Source: T3Sed10-241 sp036796255
GTDB lineage: Bacteria; Bacteroidota; Bacteroidia; Flavobacteriales_D; Cryomorphaceae
Assembly: GCA_036796255.1 (NCBI GenBank)
Contig: DAIRDH010000005.1
Location: 22,888 to 86,887, forward strand
DNA length: 64,000 bases
Direction of reading: 5' to 3'
Below the pieces are notes generated by a model. The model made no database searches and had not been told where the DNA came from. It saw nothing but the letters and a program-made list of their open reading frames with translations. Shown here one piece after another: positions 34,601 through 43,000 of the stretch (its first letter is position 1; the number at the start of each line of letters is the position of its first letter). The position numbers were made by a program, and so were the translations under genes.

Positions 34601-36260
34601 CAATGGCTCTGCTCAGGTTGAAATAACGGGAGGCGTTGCACCTTACACCCTAAACTGGGAAGGACCCGAGGGCTTTAGCTCAAGTGATACCGACCTCAGC
34701 AACCTGATAGCGGGTCTGTACACCCTTAGCATTGAAGATGCGTCGGGTTGCGAAATCACTGCCGGGTTGACACTGACACAGCCGGACAGTTTACAAGCGA
34801 TCGTTGAGATTGATCTCCCAGATTGTGACGACTTGAACGGCCCTTCCGACATTGCCCTTACGGCAAATGGAGGAACTGATCCCTATGAGATCTTGTGGAC
34901 AGGCCCCTCTGGATTTACCTCCACTGACTTTAGTCTTTCGGACGTGCTGCCGGGTATTTACGAATACCTGATTACAGACGCCCAGGGCTGCCAAAGCGCT
35001 GGTGAGGTCGAGGTTCCCACGCGAGAAGCACTTGATGTCGACGCCACTTTGCAAAACATATCTTGTAATGGAGTGGCCGATGGCGCCATAGGTATCGAGA
35101 TCATTGGTGGCCTGGGCACTGTGGGTATCGACTGGCTTGGGCCAAATGACTTCTTCTCCAACCAGGCTTCAATCGACAATTTGCAAGCAGGAGTGTACAC
35201 GCTCATATTGGAAGACAGCGTGGGCTGCGGCTTCACGACCACCTTTGAGTTGACACAGCCCGGCAGGCTCTCCGTAAGCGCCGAGGTGAGCGATGCCAGT
35301 TGCAATACTTCCCTTGACGGCAGCGCAAGTGTGGGCATCACGGGAGGTACCGCCCCTTATGAAACCATCTGGACAGGTTCGGACGGTAGCACCTTTACGG
35401 GAAATGCAATCACAGACCTCCCACCAGGAACCTACGCAGCCCTGATCACAGATGCGAATGGCTGCACGGATGAAGCCGAAGTTGAAGTGGACTTCACCCT
35501 CGAAATTTCTGCAAATGCCGGCGATGATATCTCCATTTGTGCCTCTGACCTGCCGACCACCATCACCGGGATCTCTGAGGGAGGTGACCTCAACTACTGG
35601 CTTGATTTGGATGGCGACACCCTGGCAGTCGAAAATACTTACATGATTTCTCAATTTGCACCCGGGAGCTACACGTTCGTTTTTGGTGTAAGCAACGGCT
35701 TATGCAATGCCAGCGATACCGTCATTGTTGATGTGTTGATCGGTCCATCGGTTGATGCAGGTCCTGATTTGGAAGTTTTTGCCGAGCAGGTATTTACCCT
35801 TGGCGGTAGCCCAACCGCGCAAGATGCGGAGAGCTTCGCTTGGTCGCCATCTGCAGAGGGTAATTTTGATGTGACTGCGGCCAATCCAAGCGGATTTCTT
35901 TTGGAAACCACACAATTTAGCGTGACCGTAACGGATGCGGATGGGTGCCAGGCCAGCGACACAGTACAAGTGAACATACTCCCTGCGGTGACCATTACTT
36001 CTGGATTTACGCCCAACAATGACGGAGTTAACGACACATGGATCATTGACAATATCGAACTGTTTCCCAACAGTCTCGTAAGCGTATTCAACCGTTGGGG
36101 TACGCTCATTTACCAGCAGCGGGCATACAACATGGGCAATGCATGGGATGGAACCTATGAGGGTTCATTGGTGCCTGTGGGAACTTATTACTACGCCATT
36201 GAGCTCAATGACGACAGATTCCCTGAACCTTTTACCGGACCTATAACACTATACCGTTGA
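28599..36260 (+). CDS. Giant SprB-like repeat adhesin with CHU_C sorting domain
   Basis: From the ATG at 28599 the product is 2553 residues. A signal peptide (LLLCTMAMLLVAGSMRAE) is followed by a short module FYWQGKSLNWHDLNNWN, about 110 residues. Then come about 27 SprB-type repeats of 75-78 residues, each with C-x-G-x3-G-x-I near its start, a GGxxPYxFxWTGPxGF core and a GxYxxxVTDxxGC end. After a roughly 150-residue linker with PKD/Ig-like parts (VDAGPDLEVFAEQVFTLGGS) the protein ends in FTPNNDGVNDTWIIDNIELF, SVFNRWGTLIYQ and VPVGTYYYAIEL. Such proteins are moved along the cell surface in gliding or act as adhesins. It is flanked by PorP/SprF genes on both sides. The repeats run without frameshift, so the gene appears intact. 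The adhesive partner is unknown. Confidence 0.93.
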   Translation: MTKVNYRKVFRIRLLLCTMAMLLVAGSMRAEVFYWQGKSLNWHDLNNWNMETGPAHRLPDINDIVILSASARETELRLTKDAAVSALIATDDRAYRISATSNVILTVTRHLNLNQNVELSDKISLVLGAAGVASGTFACSPAVAKRLTYHSPETERIFASTASLAGGRASCASFTIVPEIVNPTCNGDDDGVAGVEVPADGTGPFTYQWVGGPSTRLWTGVGAGTYTVIVIDVGQGGLPCSADIFINEPGPLTVFSMNGTPPFCAGECNGAATPIIIGGNGGYNLSYSSGETGPTASALCATFTLNVVDQAGCAFSTDFTFPNAPDPIQVDADIDGITCTDETDAAISLTTSGGVAPYSFSWTGPSGFSSTDSDISGLAAGAYELTVEDDNACEFTTSYVIVNPSDISVVPTIVNNICPDESEGIINLDVMGGTGAYTFSWSGPDGFTSDAQNINGLPQGSYALSLTDANGCLFEDTYEIVAPASIVVSASVNDVLCFGASTGSIDGSATGGSGAFTFAWTGPDGFSATTSSIANLPIGEYTLEVTDANGCIGVEVFEIAQSELLTADLSASPVSCVGNGDGSVATLPGGGVAPYAFSWAGPGGFTSVDQDLSNLEPGTYTLTLTDANNCVTNEATEVLDATPIVVSGTVTNTTCATGNTGAISIEVAGGDEPFTYAWNGPAGFSSGDQNISSLAAGAYSVIVTDSQGCTGTANFTVSSPAALTATFVTTPVACFGGNTGAINTTPAGGLAPYTYVWLGPGGFFSTSQNISGLLGGTYTLQLTDANGCFAFIDAIVPQQPQITISRVITNVTCFGGSNGAINITAGGGTPGYTFSWTGPNGFAATTEDISGIQAGSYVVVVTDGNGCTGTRTYNVTQPAAITFNGNITNVVCAGDDDGSIATSIATGAGPFTFSWTGPNGFVATGANISDLQAGVYTITATNTLGCTGSSEFEVEEAPAITVDAVIQGITCFGESNGSISIAVTGGQEPYVIDWAGPDGFTSDQLSLTNLEAGEYILEITDDFGCEVAFTYQITSPAELTLDVLATDISCFNLNDGTASITANGGTLPYTIEWTGPEGFTSTDEDLTSLSEGSYSILITDANGCSVSDSVEVMNPTALSIVLNATEPSCLADDGQLEVLASGGTVAADYTYEWTTSGGLVIGSDPILENLAPGTYTITVSDDNGCEASQTFELFRESINLTAAVSNALCADSASGSIVVNASSGTPPFSFSWSGPDGFTSTDSSISGLLAGAYSLQASDAAGCVVNEVYDVGEPAPIVIDATLVPESCPGAANGQISLGLTGGTPGFLYTWTGPDGFTAATANISNLTAGMYEVTATDVNACEASAVYTLDIDSEIGFVFSTTDPDCFGESTGSISTEVVGGQAPFTYSWVGPEGFTASTEDLFSLPAGEYTLSLTDAAGCEASEMVTLTDPALLEVTAVVTNSTCLEANGSAVATATGGTGAITYEWTNLFGGSLGSDPTLSNVFAAVYIITVTDENGCTASDVITISDANGSVSGIVTPISCFGASDGAIDITVEDGEAPFVYDWSDETGFFANTQNVSGLAAGEYAVTVTDVNGCAYSATFELNDPASIQATAEIDLVGCAGSDGAITLTITGGEAEYTVEWTGPNGFTGTGLNIADLEPGTYEYSIVDAALCTGSGSIELELSPDIMVMEDLVSPICGSESDGSIELEVSGGTAPYSFAWTGPNDFSADTQNISGLAGGTYNVTVTDVSGCEVDFEFVLTQPELLQIDIAVTQPDCGESNGALLATITGGVEGTGYWINWTDALGNSLGGANPLENLAPGSYSLTAIDDNGCEADTTLNLSNPGIDVEAVVTGVTCADVNNGSILLSITSENPPFDVLWEGPAGFTASTNDISDLEPGVYTYTVTAADGCSASASVEVDDAQALGVGVDVTAACFGESNGSISLELFNAQGEVSITWTDGTDIIGTGLALADLAAGTYTYEVTDASACVVSGDVEVLQNPEIIATLSSVSPSCFGSDNGSAQVEITGGVAPYTLNWEGPEGFSSSDTDLSNLIAGLYTLSIEDASGCEITAGLTLTQPDSLQAIVEIDLPDCDDLNGPSDIALTANGGTDPYEILWTGPSGFTSTDFSLSDVLPGIYEYLITDAQGCQSAGEVEVPTREALDVDATLQNISCNGVADGAIGIEIIGGLGTVGIDWLGPNDFFSNQASIDNLQAGVYTLILEDSVGCGFTTTFELTQPGRLSVSAEVSDASCNTSLDGSASVGITGGTAPYETIWTGSDGSTFTGNAITDLPPGTYAALITDANGCTDEAEVEVDFTLEISANAGDDISICASDLPTTITGISEGGDLNYWLDLDGDTLAVENTYMISQFAPGSYTFVFGVSNGLCNASDTVIVDVLIGPSVDAGPDLEVFAEQVFTLGGSPTAQDAESFAWSPSAEGNFDVTAANPSGFLLETTQFSVTVTDADGCQASDTVQVNILPAVTITSGFTPNNDGVNDTWIIDNIELFPNSLVSVFNRWGTLIYQQRAYNMGNAWDGTYEGSLVPVGTYYYAIELNDDRFPEPFTGPITLYR
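29139..35490 (+). repeat. Array of about 27 degenerate SprB-type coding repeats
   Basis: Units of about 225-235 bp, each coding for a GGxxPYxFxWxGPxGF and GxYxxxVTDxxGC module. Copies are well diverged at base level, more alike in protein than in DNA, so the array is old rather than recently amplified. Units 9-11 and 3-5 are the most regular; units 13, 17, 21 and 23 deviate at the WTGPxGF core. Confidence 0.85.
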
Positions 36261-37168
36261 TGGCACGTATCTACACCCTTCTTTGTGCGTTGTTGTTGCT
36301 TGCCCCATTGGCGCGTGCGCAGCAGCTTCCGCAGTTTTCTCAGTACCGCTTCGTAGGTCTTGCATTCAATCCTGCTTTTGCAGGCAGTGATGAGTACTTC
36401 AATGCGATGGCCATTCACCGCTCGCAGTGGACTGGAATCAACGATGCGCCGCGTACTTACCTCATGGGCCTGCACGCCCCATCGGCCTCCGGCAAGATGG
36501 GATTTGGCGGAACTTTGTTTACCGATGCCGTAGGGCCCACCAGAAGGGCTGGCGTGCAAGGCAATTATGCCTACCACCTTCAGACGTCCGAGACCACCAA
36601 GTTATCGTTTGGATTGGCCTTCGGCTTCACCCAATTTTCAATTGACGGTTCGCAAATTACACTGCGCGAGCAAGGCGACATGGCCGCCATTCCGGGTATG
36701 CAGCAGGAATTCGTTCCCGATGCGAGCTTTGGAGCACTTTGGTACAGCGAGAAGTGGCATGTTGGCCTTTCGGCAAATCAGATATTTAACAACCGTCTCG
36801 ATTTCTTTCCCGGCGACCGCGAAGGACGGATGGCAGTGCATTATTTCCTGACAGGAGCGTACAAATTCGACATCAGTCCGGAATTTCAGGTGGAGCCGGG
36901 AGTGCTCGTGAAGTATGTAAGCCCTGTGCCTGCGATGGTTGATGTTACCGCACGATTTATATACAAAGGAAACATTTGGCTGGGAGGTGCGTATCGGTCT
37001 AACGATGCCGCAACAGTTTTTGCAGGCTACAACATTATGGACTACCTCACTTTGGGCTACGCATTCGATATTTCAACATCTTCTATCAGGCACTACGCTG
37101 AAGGAACACACGAGATTTTGATTTCAGTGCGCTTCAAAAACAACCAAACCAACACTCCACAGGACTAA
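36260..37168 (+). CDS. PorP/SprF family T9SS outer-membrane protein (second of three)
   Basis: From the ATG at 36260, whose A is the last base of the adhesin stop (TGATG), the protein has 302 residues. The signal peptide (YTLLCALLLLAPLARAQQ) is followed by LPQFSQYRFVGLAFNPAFAG, HRSQWTGINDAPRTYLMGLH, GFGGTLFTDAVGPTRRAGVQ, and the C-terminal LTLGYAFDISTSSIRHYAEG, THEILISVRF. All are typical SprF/PorP features. Overlapping an SprB-like gene is the arrangement known for sprF after sprB in Flavobacterium, so it is the best candidate partner of the giant adhesin. Confidence 0.94.
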   Translation: MARIYTLLCALLLLAPLARAQQLPQFSQYRFVGLAFNPAFAGSDEYFNAMAIHRSQWTGINDAPRTYLMGLHAPSASGKMGFGGTLFTDAVGPTRRAGVQGNYAYHLQTSETTKLSFGLAFGFTQFSIDGSQITLREQGDMAAIPGMQQEFVPDASFGALWYSEKWHVGLSANQIFNNRLDFFPGDREGRMAVHYFLTGAYKFDISPEFQVEPGVLVKYVSPVPAMVDVTARFIYKGNIWLGGAYRSNDAATVFAGYNIMDYLTLGYAFDISTSSIRHYAEGTHEILISVRFKNNQTNTPQD

Positions 37169-37179
37169 GCTTCGCCACA

Positions 37180-37587
37180 ATGAACAACCACAAACAACAA
37201 AGCGCTCAACTGTTTGCCGGAAGGTATGACGCAGTGAACTCTGAGGCAAGAGCGAATGCGGGTTTGTTTGAGAATTTTGATCAGCCAGTGAATAGTGAGT
37301 CAGGGATAGACTACACTTCATATCATTGCCGCTTGCCATTTTCAGACGAAGGACACAACAATCCGGATGCAATTGGCAAACTGTTCGTTTATCCTGATAA
37401 ATTTGTTGATTTGTTTGAGCTTGTAGAAATAAACGTAGCATACCGAGATACACAACTTTCTTTTGGGGAAAGCCTCAACTTTGTTCGCTTGTATCCATAT
37501 ACGGAAGTGAACTCAACTTTTCAAAATCCAGAATGCCCACAACCCCCGCAAGGGCGAAATATACCTAACCCCGTTAGTAACCTTTAA
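37180..37587 (+). CDS. Uncertain ORF between two PorP/SprF genes
   Basis: The frame gives 135 residues from an ATG 11 bp after the preceding stop to 8 bp before the next gene. The translation (NNHKQQSAQLFAGRYDAVNS...) has no signal peptide, membrane segment or family I recognise. The size, the same strand and the tight fit into the operon speak for a gene; the composition does not decide it, and the opposite strand also has a frame. If it is not coding, this is a 427-bp untranslated spacer. Confidence 0.35.
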   Translation: MNNHKQQSAQLFAGRYDAVNSEARANAGLFENFDQPVNSESGIDYTSYHCRLPFSDEGHNNPDAIGKLFVYPDKFVDLFELVEINVAYRDTQLSFGESLNFVRLYPYTEVNSTFQNPECPQPPQGRNIPNPVSNL

Positions 37588-37595
37588 ACAAGAGT

Positions 37596-38546
37596 ATGAT
37601 GAACTTTAGCAAATCAATACGTTACTCGCTGCTTGGACTGTCATTGCTGATGGTTGGTGCGAGTTATGCCCAGCAATCATCGCTGTACACCATGTACATG
37701 TGGAATCAGCTGATTATCAATCCGGCCTATGCAGGGTCGCGCGATGCTGTGGCAGCGTCGTTGGTGAGTCGTCACCAGTGGGTCGGGCTGGATGGAGCGC
37801 CGTCCACACAAGTATTCAGCATTCATGCGCCATTGCCCAATGACAACATGGGCGTAGGTCTTACGGTTGAAAATGACCGTATCGGACCAACCAATACGAC
37901 TGGGATATGGGGTGACTTCTCCTACACAATTCAAACCACTGAGAAGGCCAGGCTTTCTTTCGGACTTAGGGCAGGAGTTGCGATATTTCAGGCAAACCTG
38001 CGCGATATTGACAACATTGATCCCAACGATCAGGCATTTACCAACAACGTTGAAAACAGCATGCTGCCCAACTTTGGTTTCGGTGCATACTACCACAGCG
38101 AACGAGGTTACTTCGGTGTAGCAGCGCCTACAGTACTTGAGCCCGAGCTCAATACCTTTACTGTGCAAAACACCGATACCCGTGGCGTAGGCAACAGGCA
38201 TTACTACCTGCTCGCCGGATATGTATTCAACCTGAGCGCCGATAGCGGAGGGGTAATGTTTAAGCCATCGACCGTAGTGCGCATGGTAGCCGGAGCGCCC
38301 GTATCATTTGATGTTTCGGCCATGTTTCTGCTCAAGCAAAAATTCTGGATAGGTGGAGCTTACCGTTACCAGGACTCATTTGCTGGTATTTTGAGTATGA
38401 ATATCACTGACCACCTTCAAATTGGCTATGCCTACGATTTTGGCACGAGCCAGTTGAACAACTACCACAATGGCAGCCATGAGATCATGGTGTCATATGA
38501 TTTCTTCAAACCTGATGTTAAAATTCGCAGTCCGAGATACTTCTAA
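37596..38546 (+). CDS. PorP/SprF family T9SS outer-membrane protein (third of three)
   Basis: The 316-residue protein has a signal peptide (GLSLLMVGASYAQQ) and the family pattern SLYTMYMWNQLIINPAYAGS, RHQWVGLDGAPSTQVFSIHA, GVGLTVENDRIGPTNTTGIW, TEKARLSFGLRAGVAIFQAN, ending LQIGYAYDFGTSQLNNYHNG and SHEIMVSYDF. It is close to the well-studied PorP/SprF subgroup (INPAYAGSRDA). Two ATGs are adjacent at 37596 and 37599. It closes the adhesin operon, as a strong terminator follows at 38571. Confidence 0.95.
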   Translation: MMNFSKSIRYSLLGLSLLMVGASYAQQSSLYTMYMWNQLIINPAYAGSRDAVAASLVSRHQWVGLDGAPSTQVFSIHAPLPNDNMGVGLTVENDRIGPTNTTGIWGDFSYTIQTTEKARLSFGLRAGVAIFQANLRDIDNIDPNDQAFTNNVENSMLPNFGFGAYYHSERGYFGVAAPTVLEPELNTFTVQNTDTRGVGNRHYYLLAGYVFNLSADSGGVMFKPSTVVRMVAGAPVSFDVSAMFLLKQKFWIGGAYRYQDSFAGILSMNITDHLQIGYAYDFGTSQLNNYHNGSHEIMVSYDFFKPDVKIRSPRYF

Positions 38547-38570
38547 GGTAACGAGGAACAGAGATTACAG

Positions 38571-38602
38571 AAAGCCATACACAGAAGTGTATGGCTTTTT
38601 CT
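38571..38602 (+). terminator. Rho-independent terminator after the third PorP/SprF gene
   Basis: A perfect 12-bp stem, 38571-38582 with 38587-38598, loop AGAA, is followed by TTCTTTG. It lies 24 bp after the stop and marks the end of the adhesin/PorP operon. Confidence 0.9.
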
Positions 38603-38640
38603 TTGCGACCGGGGTCACTGTGGGTTGCGTCGGCAATAAT

Positions 38641-38648
38641 TACCTTTG
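38641..38648 (+). promoter_or_regulatory. Predicted -7 element for the rhodanese/thioredoxin operon
   Basis: TACCTTTG matches TAnnTTTG, 27 bp before the ATG at 38676 and downstream of the terminator at 38571. No exact -33 TTG is placed at 19-21 bp. Confidence 0.45.
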
Positions 38649-38675
38649 CAGGATATTTGATTAAAGCAAAAGCTT

Positions 38676-39161
38676 ATGATAAGGAACTTCATGGTTTTCG
38701 TATTGATATTGACTTCGGCCTTCGTTTTTACATCCTGCAATGATGCTGTCAATGCGGATGAATTCTTGGCGGACAGCAGCGTAGCTGAACAAGGTGTGAC
38801 TATGAACGACCGGATAGCACAAACAGCCACAAACGTGGAGCGGGTAAGTCCAGGCGACTTTGAAACCAGGCTGAGAGGCGGTGGCACTGCCGGAGTACAA
38901 CTTATTGACGTGCGTACACCGCGGGAATACAATGCCGGCCACATAGAAGGGGCAGTGCTGCTTGACATAAGTAAGCGCGATGTGTTTAATAACGGCATCG
39001 ATGCCCTGGATAAGAACCGCCCCGTCTTGGTATATTGTGCAGTAGGAGGGAGGAGTGCAGCAGCGGCCAAGCTTCTTGCCGATAAAGGATTTCCGCAAAT
39101 AGTAGACCTGAATGGTGGTATTAATGCCTGGGTTGATGCAGGCAAGAAAACAGTAAAATAA
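38676..39161 (+). CDS. Rhodanese-domain lipoprotein
   Basis: The 161-residue protein has a lipoprotein signal (VFVLILTSAFVFTSC, lipid-bearing Cys at about residue 20), a linker of about 35 residues and a rhodanese domain: VSPGDFETRLRGGGTAGVQL, IDVRTPREYNAGHIEGAVLL and the catalytic loop VYCAVGGRSAAAAKLL with the active Cys. Rhodaneses move sulfur or handle persulfides; a lipid-anchored one acts in the periplasm. Its stop overlaps the thioredoxin start (TAATG), suggesting a joint redox or sulfur role, although that thioredoxin has no export signal. The substrate is unknown. Confidence 0.9.
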   Translation: MIRNFMVFVLILTSAFVFTSCNDAVNADEFLADSSVAEQGVTMNDRIAQTATNVERVSPGDFETRLRGGGTAGVQLIDVRTPREYNAGHIEGAVLLDISKRDVFNNGIDALDKNRPVLVYCAVGGRSAAAAKLLADKGFPQIVDLNGGINAWVDAGKKTVK

Positions 39162-39457
39162 TGGCAGGATTTAAAGAAATAATAAACGGGCCGAAGCCTG
39201 TATTGGTTGATTTTTTTGCGGAGTGGTGCGGACCTTGCAAAAGTATGGCACCCGTATTGAAAGATTTGGCTGGAGATTTAAAAGACAAAGCAGTCATCTT
39301 AAAAGTAGACGTGGATAAGAACCAGGCCGCTGCCCAGGCTTACAACGTAAGGGGGGTACCTACATTTGTAATTTTCAGAAATGGAAAAGAAGTGTGGCGC
39401 CAATCAGGGGCCATGCCGAAGCAGGTGCTGATGGCGGCTTTAGAAGCCAATGCTTGA
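39161..39457 (+). CDS. Thioredoxin
   Basis: The 98-residue protein is a single thioredoxin fold with the standard active site EWCGPCKSMAPVL (residues about 20-32), LKVDVDKNQAAAQAYNVRGV and the cis-Pro in GVPTFVIFRNGKEV. There is no signal peptide, so it works in the cytoplasm as a dithiol reductant. It is translated together with the rhodanese lipoprotein gene (1-bp overlap). It may not be the housekeeping TrxA, since the operon context is specialised. Confidence 0.93.
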   Translation: MAGFKEIINGPKPVLVDFFAEWCGPCKSMAPVLKDLAGDLKDKAVILKVDVDKNQAAAQAYNVRGVPTFVIFRNGKEVWRQSGAMPKQVLMAALEANA

Positions 39458-39462
39458 AGACA

Positions 39463-40089
39463 TCAGTTTGAAGTTGGCTGAGGTAAAACCTTCATGGTAT
39501 ACCCTTTAGACTTCCAAAACCCGAGCGCTTCAGGCAAAGCATAGAGCATGTTGTATTTTGCTTTCTCACTGTCGTGAAATACGACAATGGAACCGGGTTT
39601 GGCGTTTAATGTAACATTGTTGAGGCATTGTTCCTTGCTCACATCAGCGCGCCAGTCGGCACTCAATACATCCCACATTACAATGCTGAACCTTTTGGAT
39701 AATGCCTTGGCCTGCGAGCGGCTTATTTTGCCGTAAGGCGGCCTGAACAGCCTTGATTGCACATACTTCGCGCATTCAAGGACACTTTTTAGATAGCTGT
39801 AATCACTGAATGACCATCCATTCATGTGGTTCCAGGTGTGGTTGCCCACTTCGTGACCCTCATCAAGGATGCGTTTGTAAAGATGCGGAGACCGCGCAAC
39901 GTTGCCCCCAATACAAAAGAAAGTTGCCTTTGCGTCAAACCCAGCAAGAATATCGAGCACCTGATCTGTGATTCCAGGGCTGGGACCATCATCAAAGGTT
40001 AAATAGACTTCATTCCCGGCATTCGCGACATTCCACATGAGCTGTGAAGAAATAGGTTTCACGATGGATGGCGTCTTGACGAGATACAT
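39463..40089 (-). CDS. Polysaccharide deacetylase (NodB-type, CE4)
   Basis: The 208-residue protein carries NodB motifs in order: VYLTFDDGPSPGITDQVLDI (motif 1, catalytic and metal Asp), VGNHTWNHMNGWSFSDY (His-x3-His metal ligands), FRPPYGKISR (motif 3), VMWDVLSADWRADV (motif 4) and IVVFHDSEKA (motif 5). It removes acetyl groups from glycans such as peptidoglycan or exopolysaccharide. There is no clear cleavable signal peptide; the N-terminus may be cytoplasmic or the export is by another route. It follows the DUF2723 gene on the same strand by 9 bp, so both may be one unit. Confidence 0.93.
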   Translation of the reverse strand: MYLVKTPSIVKPISSQLMWNVANAGNEVYLTFDDGPSPGITDQVLDILAGFDAKATFFCIGGNVARSPHLYKRILDEGHEVGNHTWNHMNGWSFSDYSYLKSVLECAKYVQSRLFRPPYGKISRSQAKALSKRFSIVMWDVLSADWRADVSKEQCLNNVTLNAKPGSIVVFHDSEKAKYNMLYALPEALGFWKSKGYTMKVLPQPTSN

Positions 40090-40098
40090 CGCGCCGCT

Positions 40099-43000
40099 TT
40101 AAAATTTAACGTTCTCCCTTGCTCTTGCAGCCTCCAGCTCCTGGATTTTGGCGTCGAAAGCTTGATCCATCGCCTGAAAACGGTCATCAAACAGGGCCTT
40201 CACATCTTCGTCTTGCGGGTAAATGCGCGTTACAAACAAGTTGAGCCTTTGTGCAACAGCATAGCTCATTTGCATATCCTGGCGTAATTGCATCACCCAT
40301 TCCGGATCGAGTGACATGTAATATTCGAAATCTTCCTCGTAGCGGGCAAACAATACTTTGGCCAACGCATTGGCTTTGTCGTTCTCTCCTATGCGGTAGT
40401 AGTTTTCAATGATGGGCACCATCAACCTGTCGTAAGGCACGTTGTGGGGCGGCATCGCCTCAATGCACTTGTCGAGAATTTGCAAGGCTTTGTCGGGCTT
40501 GTCTTCTTTGATGAGCTCTTCGGCCAGGGTAGCAAACTGCAGGCGGATGTTGTTGGTGAGGCGGATGTTATTCTCGTCCATGTAGATCTGATCCTCGCTG
40601 TCCATACCTCCCCATTTGAACTTGTTCATCACATTGTCATACATCCGCTCTGTGTTCACTCCGCCCAGTGTATTTGGGTTGTCGCTTGATGGGGTTTTCA
40701 CTGGCGTGAGTCTGTAAGCCAGACCTTCGAGTTTAAAATAGTCTTGCAAATTGATATAGCTGTCAGGTCCGGTGGTCACAGCGAAGTAAATGGCCCTTTC
40801 CCAGTCGTTGGTGGCGAGGAGGTCAAGTACCATCATGTTGTTTTTCATCAGGTAGTTTCTGTTGATTCGCCATTCTACCCGGTTTGTTACAGCGTTGCTG
40901 TCAGCTTCGGTGATCAATCCTTGCTCCATAGCCCTGTCCATGTTGACAGGGATGTAGAAGTTTTTGGTAGGTAAGATAGAAAGCTTCTCCCCTTGCGCAT
41001 TGCGCATATTTTGGTCATTTGCAATAAAGTCGACTGCTTGCCTTACGGAAACGGCTGTGCGGTTGCTGTTGCGCGACTCGTCAAGGTATACCACATCACG
41101 GGTACCCTGACGGTATTTTTCCTCATCCATTGAGAAAGGCAGCGGGTCGGATTCATAAACTTTGCGGCGCATTTGGTTGATGTACCAATCCATATTAAAA
41201 AGACTGAGGTTAACAACACGCACGTCCGTGCGAATGCCTTCTACTTCCTGGGCGTACCAAAGAGGGAAGGTATCGTTGTCGCCATTGGTGAAAAGAATGG
41301 AGTTTGGCTCGCAGGTTTCCAAATAGTTGGCTGCGAAATCCCGGGCGGTGTAGCGGTTGCTTCGGTTGTGGTCATCCCATCCTTCAGCACCCATGATAAT
41401 GGGTACAGGCAGTGTAATGAGCAGGGCCAGAGCTGCCATGACCACGTTGTTCTTTACAGATTTGGAAATGAAATGCATCACGAACAGCGCTAAAGCGAGC
41501 AGTATGGCCATGTAAATGATGGAGTATGAAAAGTAGTGCTGTCCGTCGCGGATGGATTCCAACAGATATATCACAAGGCCTGCACCAATGGCATAGGCGC
41601 TCATCTTTACCAAAATCTTTTGCGAAAAGCGGTATGCAAGGTCAAAGAGACCATAAGTTCCGAGGCCAATCCATATTGCAAACGCATAGAAAGAACCGGC
41701 ATAGGCATAATCGCGCTCCCTCGGCTGGTAAGGTGTTTGGTTCAGGTAGACCACAATGGCCAGTCCGGTAAGGATAAAGAGCAGTAAAGTAACAAACCAA
41801 TCATCAGGCCGGCGGTACAGCTGGAATATCAATCCGAAGAGCCCCAAAGCAAGCGGCAGTAGAAGGAATTTGTTGTACGCGAAGTTGTTGGTCTTGCTGC
41901 TTGGCAGGTTGTCTTGAGGCCCGAGCCGCTGTTCATCAATGAAATTGACTCCGCTCAGCCAGTTGCCGGCATCTATGGTTCCATGGCCTTGTATATCGTT
42001 CTGCCTTCCGGCAAAATTCCACATAAAGTAGCGCCAGTACATCCAGTTGACCTGGTAGTGAAAAAAGAAGCGCATGTTTTCACCAAAGGTGGGCTTGTTG
42101 ATAATGGTTGGGTTGCCGTCATTTCCGATAGTTCGGATAGGCTGCCCCACGAAATTACTCCAGGTTTTGTAAGCGCTCACGTGATTGTCCTGGTTGCTAT
42201 ACATTCTTGGCAGTACCGATTGAAACTTATCGTCGTAATTGATTACTGTGTTTTTGCGTTCATCTGAAATGATATATGACTGTTTTAACTTGAGCTTGGA
42301 ATCATTGGTCTCTGAAAGGAATTTCTCAGCATTGAAGCGCGTAGAAAACCATCTAACGGTACGTCCGGATTCGTTGACCGCCAACCATGATTTGGAATAA
42401 ACTGGCTTTCCGTCGCTTCGTGGCTTCTGCGCATCGCTCGGCGAATTGAAGTATTGTCCATAAAGCAAAGGACGATCACCGTATTGCTCACGGTTGAGGT
42501 AAGAAAGCAAGGTAAATACATTCTCGGGATTGTTCTCATCCAAGGGTGGATTGGCCGATGAGCGAATCACGATGGTGGCAAAGGTGGTGTAGCCCAGCAG
42601 TATCATCGTAACTGCGAGAATAGCGGTATTCGCGCCCGCCATGTTGCGGCGGTGGGTGTAGTACAAACCATAAGCCAACAAGCCTACTACAAGGAGTGCA
42701 TAAATAATGACACCTGTGTTGAAAGGCATGCCGAAATCATTGACAAAAAGAAGCTCAAACTTTCCGGCCAGGGATACTACCCCGGGTATGATTCCGGTTT
42801 GAATCACTCCGAGAATGAGCAAAGACACAATACCCGTTGTAATAAAACCCTTCGTGCTGGGCTTATACAATTTGAAGTAGTACACAAAGCAAATTGCCGG
42901 GATGGCAAGGAGGTTAAGCAAGTGAACGCCGATTGACAAGCCCATGAGGTAAGCAATCAGCAATATCCAGCGCACATCACTGCGCTCCTCACTCAGGGTT

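Noticed and set aside
29139..35490. Regular repeats considered as a possible CRISPR or tandem DNA array
   Set aside because: The period is about 230 bp, the copies are diverged at the DNA level, and they encode in-frame SprB-type protein modules.
37124..37453. Minus-strand frame of 109 codons opposite the gap between two PorP/SprF genes
   Set aside because: It overlaps the 3' end of the PorP/SprF gene, runs against the operon, and its product shows no recognisable feature.
41539..41547. CTGTCCGTC match to the ECF -10 block
   Set aside because: It lies inside the DUF2723 gene, points away from any start, and has no TGTAAC 12 bp before it.
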